From: Veillonella criceti
GTDB taxonomy: Bacteria > Bacillota > Negativicutes > Veillonellales > Veillonellaceae
Reading direction: 5' to 3'
Assembly (NCBI RefSeq): GCF_900460315.1
Contig: NZ_UHIO01000001.1
Coordinates: 837,501-901,500 of the forward strand
DNA length: 64,000 bases
Below the pieces are notes generated by a model. The model did not search any database and was not told the DNA's origin. It worked only from the letters and a program-made list of their open reading frames with translations. Shown here one piece after another: positions 58,918-64,000 of this stretch. The stretch's first letter is position 1; each line of letters starts with the position of its first letter. The translations under genes and the position numbers were made by a program.

Positions 58918-59469
58918 TTACCACTGTGTCACTGTATAGAGTACAGTCGCTCCTTTAATCTTACCATCACCTTTAAAGTGCGCCATGCCCTCAAATTTAC
59001 CCGCCTGATAGCCAACAGTAGCGTACGATTTATCGTCAATCACAGTAAGACCTGCTTTGATTTTGTGAGTTTTATTTAGATTGATTTTATAAACATCAAC
59101 CTTTTGTTGTTGCTCGTTAGGTGTAATAACCGTCCTGTCACTTTTAGCGGTAACCACAGCAGGCAAGGACTCACTTTTATTATTAATCGCTTGCTGTGTT
59201 TGTTTGGTCGCAGTCACAATGTCAGGAGCCTGTACATAATATGTAACTATAGGCTCTTTGACTTGCTGTATCTCACGTTGGATTTGCACTGCCGTCGCAG
59301 GTGTAACATCGATGGTTTTAGACAAGGCCTTGGTATCTTGCAATGCAGTAGTAGGTACTACTTGAGGTTGTTGCTTATCAACTTGTAGTTTATATCCAAC
59401 TGCTAACACAATCAAACCAACTACCACCGCTACACCTATTATATATAATAACCTTTTATTGTTAGCCAT
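58918..59469 (-). CDS. Membrane-anchored phage protein of unknown function
   Basis: 183 residues, not recognised. N-terminal single membrane helix (about 6-27) with a short basic cytosolic start, so the rest (polar, glutamine- and threonine-rich, then a beta-rich tail after residue 120) likely faces the periplasm. It lies at the downstream end of the late region, a place where lysis accessory genes often sit. A spanin-like job is possible in a host with an outer membrane but is not shown by sequence. Confidence 0.7.
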   Translation of the reverse strand: MANNKRLLYIIGVAVVVGLIVLAVGYKLQVDKQQPQVVPTTALQDTKALSKTIDVTPATAVQIQREIQQVKEPIVTYYVQAPDIVTATKQTQQAINNKSESLPAVVTAKSDRTVITPNEQQQKVDVYKINLNKTHKIKAGLTVIDDKSYATVGYQAGKFEGMAHFKGDGKIKGATVLYTVTQW

Positions 59470-59531
59470 TATCTCACCTCATTTTAATTATATGAAAATA
59501 AAAGACGCCCCTAAGAGCGCCTTTTATAGAT

Positions 59532-60398
59532 TTAAATTATTTTATTAATACCAAACATATCACTTGACGATGAATATAGTAATTTTAATATATTCTCACC
59601 ATATCGTTCGTGATCTCTTTTAGTTCTTCTAATATCAATTAACTCATCCAATAATACATCAACAGCAATTAGTTTTCTTTTAAGCTCATTTATCTTTGCT
59701 ATTATTTTTTCGCTTCGAATAGAAATTAATTCGTCCGTATCTAATGCCAATGCTTCTTGTTTATCAGCAACTATTAAATCTCTATACGGTTTAAAATAAT
59801 CTCCAAAACTTTTCTGTAATTCTTTAGTCCATAAATCTAATTTTTTGACTAAAATTATTGCGGAATAAGACGGTATCAATGTCATGGATGATGTTACACA
59901 ATTTTTTAAATTATTAAGTTCTTTATACTTTCTTAAATCTTTTCCCGTCAATATCCAATATTCAAGGTTAAATTTTTTCAAGAACCAATTAACATTACCT
60001 TGGGGAACACCTGTTATTTGCCAAAAATCCCTGGTAGTCATTACTTTCTCTTTGCCCCATTTTGTATGACGTAAGGTAATATTAGAAGGTGTATTATTTA
60101 ATTCTTCTTCCATTTCATGAAAACGATTAATGTATGTGGCGGTAAATATAGCTCCCTTTTTGCCAGTCATCTTATGAGCTAAAAATTCACAGCCCTTCTT
60201 GGTGATTTGGTAGCATTTAAGACTTCGCCCAATCTTATCTTTGTAGGTGCTTTCTTGCCAAAAGTCATTGAGGGGAATTTTACCCTCAATAAGATAATCA
60301 CCATAACGCCTAATATCTTTTAATAAATCATTGTGAGATTTATTAATCATACTAGCAACTTCACGACTGTCTAAAGTTAAAATTTCTGTTAAGTTCAT
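59532..60398 (-). CDS. Rha-family phage regulatory protein
   Basis: 288 residues. N-terminal Rha domain (about 1-95): LDSREVASMINKSHNDLLKDIRRYGDYLI, FWQESTYKDKIGRSLKCYQITKKGCEFLAHKMTGKKG. The C-terminal half (about 105-288) is helical with charged stretches and no domain I recognise. The ATG at 60398 with AAGGAGTG upstream is used; a longer frame has no ribosome site. Rha proteins interfere with phage growth in some hosts. A long inverted repeat lies just upstream. Confidence 0.85.
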   Translation of the reverse strand: MNLTEILTLDSREVASMINKSHNDLLKDIRRYGDYLIEGKIPLNDFWQESTYKDKIGRSLKCYQITKKGCEFLAHKMTGKKGAIFTATYINRFHEMEEELNNTPSNITLRHTKWGKEKVMTTRDFWQITGVPQGNVNWFLKKFNLEYWILTGKDLRKYKELNNLKNCVTSSMTLIPSYSAIILVKKLDLWTKELQKSFGDYFKPYRDLIVADKQEALALDTDELISIRSEKIIAKINELKRKLIAVDVLLDELIDIRRTKRDHERYGENILKLLYSSSSDMFGINKII

Positions 60399-60422
60399 AG
60401 TATTCACTCCTTGTTCAAAAGG

Positions 60423-60459
60423 GTTTCCAACTATGATATAATATTTCATAGAAGGAAAC
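60423..60459. promoter_or_regulatory. 37-bp inverted repeat upstream of the Rha gene (operator or 5' hairpin)
   Basis: GTTTCC-AA-CTATGA, nine central bases (TATAATATT), TCATAG-AA-GGAAAC: 14 mirrored bases per arm with no mismatch. The centre holds -10-like TATAAT on one strand and TATTAT on the other. It lies 25 bases before the Rha start codon. Confidence 0.65.
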
Positions 60460-60467
60460 TTCTGCAT

Positions 60468-60513
60468 AAAACACTTACTTTTATCTTTGCGGGATGGGGT
60501 AAGTGTTTTTTTT
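60468..60513. terminator. Bidirectional hairpin terminator
   Basis: AACACTTAC/GTAAGTGTT with T runs at both ends. On the minus strand it would end the ribbon-helix-helix transcript before the Rha gene. Confidence 0.65.
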
Positions 60514-60685
60514 ATTTATCGGAAGATAGTACTAAATCAATTCCTCTTCGTATAACCTCTGTACGAGATATAGAGTGTTTATTAGCAAATTCAACTAATT
60601 TATCATTAGTGTCTTTATCCACTCTGACTTTAATGTCTATACTTTTAGGATTATCTGACTTAGGTCTCCCTATTTTCGGACTCAT
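60512..60685 (-). CDS. Ribbon-helix-helix DNA-binding protein (57 aa)
   Basis: Short gene of 57 residues. DIKVRVDKDTNDKLVEFANKH is a ribbon strand plus helix A and SRTEVIRRGIDLVLS is helix B, the Arc/CopG plan; the N-terminus is basic. AGGTGATAT precedes the ATG. Its promoter at 60720-60748 overlaps a GTTCCG/CGGAAC dyad, so it probably represses itself. Confidence 0.8.
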   Translation of the reverse strand: MSPKIGRPKSDNPKSIDIKVRVDKDTNDKLVEFANKHSISRTEVIRRGIDLVLSSDK

Positions 60686-60705
60686 TATATCACCTCACTT
60701 TATGC

Positions 60706-60748
60706 GTTCCGATAAATCAATTATATTTTACGGAACACAAAAAGTCAA
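60706..60748 (-). promoter_or_regulatory. Promoter and operator of the ribbon-helix-helix gene
   Basis: Minus strand TTGACT (60743-60748), 17-base spacer, TATAAT (60720-60725), nearly consensus. GTTCCG (60706-60711) and CGGAAC (60731-60736) form an inverted repeat spanning the -10. Confidence 0.75.
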
Positions 60749-60758
60749 GAGGATTTAT

Positions 60759-61271
60759 TCATGCAATCCAATAATCGGTAATACCTCGTGCAATTGCTCG
60801 TACAATCTTATCTAATTGTTGCTCTAGCAATGCTAAATCATCCATATTGTCTATAAATGCCATCTCAACGAGTACAGCCACCGCATCAGTGTTATTTAAT
60901 ACATATAAATCACCAGTTTTGCAACCACGATCTATTGTAGGCACACTACGTATAATTTGCGATTGGATAAAGCCTGCCAATCGCTGGCCGTTAAATGACT
61001 TGTAATAAGTCTCAGTGCCTCTTGCCTCAGTGTTAAACGCATTGCAGTGTAAACTTACAAATAAGTCAGCGCCCCACTCATTACTCTCAGAACAGACTAA
61101 TGCTAAGCTGTCATCCTGTAGTGACCTAACTTCAAGACCTGCAGTCTGTAAATAGCCAGCTAACAGTTTACCTGCTTTAGCAACAATGTCACATTCACGG
61201 ACTCCTGTTACCGGGTTGATAGCTCCACTATCATATACTCGGTCGTGGCCGGGGTTTATAAATACTTTCAT
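60759..61271 (-). CDS. N-acetylmuramoyl-L-alanine amidase (phage endolysin)
   Basis: 170 residues, Amidase_3 fold only, no signal peptide. Zinc ligands H9 (NPGHD), E26 (RECD) and H75 (SLHCNAF), and catalytic E136 (VLVEMAFI) are all present. Cuts the peptide stem from muramic acid. Without a signal it needs a holin for access. AGGAGG before the ATG; only about 20 bases separate it from the upstream terminator, so it has no promoter of its own. Confidence 0.93.
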   Translation of the reverse strand: MKVFINPGHDRVYDSGAINPVTGVRECDIVAKAGKLLAGYLQTAGLEVRSLQDDSLALVCSESNEWGADLFVSLHCNAFNTEARGTETYYKSFNGQRLAGFIQSQIIRSVPTIDRGCKTGDLYVLNNTDAVAVLVEMAFIDNMDDLALLEQQLDKIVRAIARGITDYWIA

Positions 61272-61293
61272 AGTTTACCTCCTATTAGGGTAT

Positions 61294-61317
61294 AAAAAAA
61301 GCACTCTAAAGAGTGCT
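61294..61317 (-). terminator. Terminator of the Abi gene
   Basis: AGCACTCT/AGAGTGCT then TTTTTTT on the minus strand, directly at the stop codon. Confidence 0.85.
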
Positions 61318-62271
61318 CTATTCTAAAATATATTTTATTATATTCTTTGCATCTTTCAAACTTCGAAAGCCTAATAAATGGGCCCTTTCTTCTGAGTCTC
61401 TACACAAACTAAATATTCCAGACTTTATATTTTTCCACCTATAATTAGGATTAATCGTATTAACCATATGAATTACTATACATAATACTATAGATAATCT
61501 ATCAGTTGGATATGTTTGTTTTCCGTCTCTCGATGTTCTTAGATATAAATATGACATCCATTTTTTGCGATATTTTGGCTTAGTTTTCAATTTTACATCA
61601 ATTAAATTTCCGTTATGAGCACATATGTTTCTAATGAAACTCAAACATTTCATCCACGATAAAAATTCTTCCGATGTTGTATTATATTTAGCAACTATAT
61701 CTGATAATAAGCTAGAATTCAATAAATCTAATATTATAACTAGTTCCCCGAAAGTTAATAAATCAATTCCCAACCAAATAGTTGGAAACCCATCTTTATT
61801 TAAATTTTCTTTTCTAGAAAATTCTGGAGAATTTTGTCTTTTCATTGATTTAAGCAAACTAACTTTAAACTTATATTGCTTTTCTTCTACTTCGAATGAT
61901 GAATACTTTTCTCTATGAACCCATTGATAAAATAATAAATAGCCAAAAGGTCCATATTTTAATCCAAGTTTATGTGACAACTCAGTTTTTACTGAAACTT
62001 CTATCTTTTCTATTGCATGTAATAAATGAAGTCTTAAATTCTTATCCTGATAATATCGCATAAGAACTTCACTAAACTTTATTCCCTCATATGATACAAA
62101 AACTTTATTCTGTATCTTTTGCGTTTTAGCAAAAGGATGCGCAAATTCTTTTAGTTTATAGTAATTTATATGTTTCAGCTTTTCAATATCTTTATCTAAA
62201 ACTTCCATGCCTCGCTGTTTAAACAAGTCTGCCAACGCTTCAAATGTCAACGGTTTCGGATATTCCATCAT
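61318..62271 (-). CDS. Abi_2 / AbiF-like abortive-infection protein with HEPN motif
   Basis: 317 residues. N-terminal KPLTFEALADLFKQRGMEV and INYYKLKEFAHPF, then DKNLRLHLLHAIEKIEVSVKTEL, all Abi_2 (AbiD/AbiF) family features. Near the C-terminal third RNICAH (R214 to H219) is an intact R-x4-H HEPN ribonuclease motif within SFIRNICAHNGNLI. The predicted action is RNA cleavage that stops phage growth. The gene has its own promoter, leader RNA and terminator and sits inside the phage lysis cassette. Base composition is more AT-rich than the flanking late genes, which suggests separate acquisition. Confidence 0.9.
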   Translation of the reverse strand: MMEYPKPLTFEALADLFKQRGMEVLDKDIEKLKHINYYKLKEFAHPFAKTQKIQNKVFVSYEGIKFSEVLMRYYQDKNLRLHLLHAIEKIEVSVKTELSHKLGLKYGPFGYLLFYQWVHREKYSSFEVEEKQYKFKVSLLKSMKRQNSPEFSRKENLNKDGFPTIWLGIDLLTFGELVIILDLLNSSLLSDIVAKYNTTSEEFLSWMKCLSFIRNICAHNGNLIDVKLKTKPKYRKKWMSYLYLRTSRDGKQTYPTDRLSIVLCIVIHMVNTINPNYRWKNIKSGIFSLCRDSEERAHLLGFRSLKDAKNIIKYILE

Positions 62272-62281
62272 TTTCTCCTAT

Positions 62282-62341
62282 AAAAAAACCCCTACGCTCA
62301 GAATAAATCTGCTCACTAGGAGAGGTAGGGGGATTGTCTTT
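62282..62341 (-). ncRNA. Structured leader RNA upstream of the Abi gene (candidate AbiF-associated ncRNA)
   Basis: Predicted 60-base RNA from the Abi promoter. CCCCTAC (62325-62331) pairs with GTAGGGG (62289-62295), followed by TTTTTTT; inside are a CTC/GAG hairpin and a CAGA/TCTG hairpin (62299-62311). The Abi ribosome site starts only a few bases after the T run. So most transcripts would stop as a small RNA and a minority read into the toxin-like gene, as in type III toxin-antitoxin loci. An RNA motif upstream of abiF genes has been described in the literature (recalled, not checked). Confidence 0.65.
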
Positions 62342-62347
62342 ATACAT

Positions 62348-62376
62348 ATACTATCATACTACAAATTAAAAGTAAA
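62348..62376 (-). promoter_or_regulatory. Promoter of the Abi unit
   Basis: Minus strand TTTACT (62371-62376), 17-base spacer ending TGA, TAGTAT (62348-62353). Extended -10. Confidence 0.65.
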
Positions 62377-62377
62377 G

Positions 62378-62413
62378 TTTATTTAAATATAGGCGCACTT
62401 TATTTAAATATAG
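62378..62413. repeat. Two 15-bp direct repeats upstream of the Abi promoter
   Basis: TTTATTTAAATATAG occurs at 62378-62392 and 62399-62413, 21 bases apart (two helical turns), immediately upstream of the -35. Each has the palindromic core ATTTAAAT. Candidate UP-elements or regulator sites. Confidence 0.6.
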
Positions 62414-62436
62414 TTTTACCTCCTTATCTAATAATT

Positions 62437-62463
62437 AAGCCACTCTAGAAATTAGAGTGGCTT
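62437..62463. terminator. Hairpin overlapping the holin gene 3' end
   Basis: AAGCCACTCTA/TAGAGTGGCTT; the T run lies on the plus-strand side, so on the minus strand it is a weak terminator at best. It separates the holin gene from the Abi unit. Confidence 0.5.
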
Positions 62464-62787
62464 TTTGTCATTATCTTCTAATTTATCGGGTATTCCATTG
62501 TGATTTTTATCAATCCAAAGAGCCAAAAATCCTACAATAGCGGTAAGTACCGTCGGGATAAAAAAGTGGTCAACTATTTTAATACCGACATCAATAACTC
62601 GCCCTGTGTCATCACTAACAGTACCTTTATAAAACGCCATAACATAAGCCATAATGACTACTAAAATAGGCACTAGCAATAATCCTACTAGTGCCCTTGT
62701 TGCTAACACCCCTGTCGGCTTAATATTAGCAATCCGTATGTTGTTGTATACCCTTTTTACTTTATCAATAAGTACCTGTTTATCCAT
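62452..62787 (-). CDS. Putative phage holin
   Basis: 111 residues. Two hydrophobic segments (about 29-50 and 72-92) and a charged C-terminus with DKNHNGIPDKLEDNDKK. The size, topology and position before the amidase gene (with the Abi unit between them) fit a holin; no family signature was recognised. Confidence 0.55.
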   Translation of the reverse strand: MDKQVLIDKVKRVYNNIRIANIKPTGVLATRALVGLLLVPILVVIMAYVMAFYKGTVSDDTGRVIDVGIKIVDHFFIPTVLTAIVGFLALWIDKNHNGIPDKLEDNDKKPL

Positions 62788-62798
62788 ATTAGGTCCCC

Positions 62799-63131
62799 CT
62801 ATTGATTTTTAAAAAATACATCTTCAATACGTGTAACACGATGCTCTACGCTATCAATGCGGTGATGCGCTGATTTAGCACTACTATTAATTGACTCCAT
62901 AGCAATGCGGATTGATTTTACTTCATCGCTCACTTTTGTGACTTCGCTATCAATCTTTTCTAGTTTTTCACCTGTATTTTCAGCTTGAGAGTTTAGCGGA
63001 TTTACAATAAAATGTCTAATCCCAACCCCTACAATGCCTAACACCGTGACAAGCAATCCAAACATCGATGCATAATAATCGGGTCGTGTAAATACACTAG
63101 GTGGTCCAATTGTAATTGTTTCCATAGGCAA
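62799..63131 (-). CDS. Small phage membrane protein with coiled coil
   Basis: 110 residues. One membrane helix (about 20-42) then a heptad-rich segment (about 48-106, EKLEKIDSEVTKVSDEVKSI...). Layout resembles XhlA-type or other lysis accessory proteins in reverse topology. Function unknown. Confidence 0.55.
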   Translation of the reverse strand: MPMETITIGPPSVFTRPDYYASMFGLLVTVLGIVGVGIRHFIVNPLNSQAENTGEKLEKIDSEVTKVSDEVKSIRIAMESINSSAKSAHHRIDSVEHRVTRIEDVFFKNQ

Positions 63132-63134
63132 CTC

Positions 63135-63398
63135 CTATTCTTCGGTTTCAGTTGTTTCGCTTTCTTCTTTGTGTTCTGTGCCAATCGGTGCTACGACTGG
63201 TATAACCTGTGTTTTAGATAGTGGACTAACCTCGATAGTCACCTCTTGCCCGTAATCAATACTATTGGCTTCATTGTCATCATTCGTTGAAATGGTAAAC
63301 ATATCTCCTGTTTCACTGTTAATAAATGTAAATACTGTTAAAGCCTGCCCATTTTGTGGGTATGTAATTTTACCGTTAGTTACAAATGTTCGTTTCAT
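63135..63398 (-). CDS. Hypothetical phage protein
   Basis: 87 residues, mostly beta-strand pattern, acidic tail (EHKEESETTETEE). Four bases before the next gene; strong AAGGAGG before the ATG. Not recognised. Confidence 0.6.
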   Translation of the reverse strand: MKRTFVTNGKITYPQNGQALTVFTFINSETGDMFTISTNDDNEANSIDYGQEVTIEVSPLSKTQVIPVVAPIGTEHKEESETTETEE

Positions 63399-63408
63399 TT
63401 TTACCTCC

Positions 63409-64000
63409 TTAAAATAACTTTCCTACTATCACCGAAGCAGAGTTACTCATTTGTCCCCCAAAATATTCTACAGTTTTTATTGTAGAAATATTAATTTGAT
63501 TCCCATCAAAAGATATTTTTGGATGATGTGTTCCGTTGCCGTCAACAATCCATCCAGTAGGAATTACTATAATGTCACTACCATCATCTGGCACTTTATA
63601 GCTCCCTCCTAAAGAGTCATTATTAAACGCCTTTAATATTTTAAGGCGTTTCCCAATATAATTACTAGAATAAACAATTCGAGTCTCTTTATTATATACT
63701 TCTATACCAACGCCTGATTCAGATTTATACGGATACCCAAATACAACTAAGTTTTCTTTATACGATGAACACCCTCCAGTTATAATTTCATTTAACGAAA
63801 CTGCTCCAGTATAATAATTTCCATAATTAGCAAAACTCCCTTTTTTAGTTTTCTTATTAATTTTATAGCCACAAACCATAGGCAAATCAAAATCATTATG
63901 AGTTTTTATATCATGAAAAATTGTACTCCCGCCAATATTAACAGTTCTCCAAATATCAATATCTAGTAAATATAACCCTTGAGTCTCATCATTAATTAAA
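63409..64000 (-). CDS. Phage tail or receptor-binding protein, C-terminal part (5' end outside window)
   Basis: The frame is open from 64000 to a stop at 63409, so at least 197 residues are visible and the true start lies outside the window. An internal ATG at 63885 has no ribosome site and is not the start. Glycine-, serine- and aromatic-rich beta-strand pattern, as in tail-fibre tips; no family recognised. Position before the lysis genes fits a tail-fibre gene. Confidence 0.6.
   Translation of the reverse strand, partial: LINDETQGLYLLDIDIWRTVNIGGSTIFHDIKTHNDFDLPMVCGYKINKKTKKGSFANYGNYYTGAVSLNEIITGGCSSYKENLVVFGYPYKSESGVGIEVYNKETRIVYSSNYIGKRLKILKAFNNDSLGGSYKVPDDGSDIIVIPTGWIVDGNGTHHPKISFDGNQINISTIKTVEYFGGQMSNSASVIVGKLF

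Larger units (their letters stand above)
58867..64000. mobile_element. Prophage late region (end with lysis genes), continues beyond window
   Basis: From 58918 to the right edge all genes are on the minus strand and are phage-like: tail protein, small membrane proteins, putative holin, amidase, ribbon-helix-helix and Rha-type regulators. Host genes resume with lpxI at 58676. The attachment site must lie in roughly 58680-58917, but no repeat partner can be seen because the other end is outside the window. No integrase is present here. Confidence 0.8.

Noticed and set aside
63409-63885. Complete 158-codon gene starting at 63885
   Set aside because: The frame is open upstream to the window edge and the ATG lacks a ribosome site, so it is an internal methionine of a longer gene.

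Overview
The window looks like a Veillonella-type chromosome (Negativicutes: Firmicutes with an LPS outer membrane), with a prophage edge at the right end. I base this on three things. The gene orders are typically Firmicutes: rpsP-khpA-ylqD-rimM-trmD, ylxM-ffh, alaS-ireB-ruvX-DUF1292-mltG-trmR-U32, a threonine T-box, and secDF-yajC-tgt-queA-ruvBAC. A complete Kdo/lipid A/Lpt block is also present, using LpxI rather than LpxH. The DNA is AT-rich throughout. The genus is an inference; no rRNA or tRNA gene is present to confirm it.

Layout. 1-4342: pepT (cut by the edge), an AbgT transporter and an MFS transporter. 4449-13489: secF, secD, a 5-formyl-THF cyclo-ligase, yajC, tgt, queA, a SpoIID-like protein, ruvB, ruvA, ruvC, all on the minus strand. 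13723-14820: a plus-strand PadR/HAAS/small membrane protein module. 14926-19794: a gamma-Glu peptidase-like amidotransferase, then trmD to rpsP and ylxM-ffh. 19941-20141: an unassigned structured RNA with its own promoter and terminator. 20344-23022: copper module csoR-copA with a palindromic operator. 23178-28019: YigZ, LysR, glutaredoxin-like protein, amino-acid permease, Tat-signal DUF362 protein. 28244-30634: thrS, with a small tandem repeat array at its 3' end and a T-box leader. 30733-40288: DUF4911, U32, trmR, mltG, DUF1292, ruvX, ireB, alaS, a metal ABC permease and ATPase, and an NlpC/P60 hydrolase. 40416-45102: GT2, lepB, YitT, an RNase H-fold YqgF-like protein with a long attenuator-like leader, and DUF3084.

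45289-58676 is one continuous minus-strand LPS block read as lpxI-lpxB-msbA-waaA-lpxK-kdsB-kdsA-kdsD-kdsC-lpxL-lptC-lptA-lptB-lptF, ending in a strong terminator. It makes Kdo, completes lipid A, flips it across the inner membrane and feeds the Lpt bridge.

From about 58867 to the right edge are prophage late genes: tail protein (cut by the edge), small proteins, a putative holin, an amidase, a ribbon-helix-helix regulator, a Rha-family regulator and a membrane-anchored protein. Between holin and amidase sits a self-contained transcription unit: its own promoter, a short structured RNA ending in a terminator, an Abi_2/AbiF-like HEPN protein with an intact R-x4-H motif, and its own terminator. 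This RNA-plus-HEPN cassette is the most interesting item in the window. The next most interesting are the two unassigned RNAs (19941-20106 and 43724-43846), the prophage's position beside lpxI, and two small phage operator modules.
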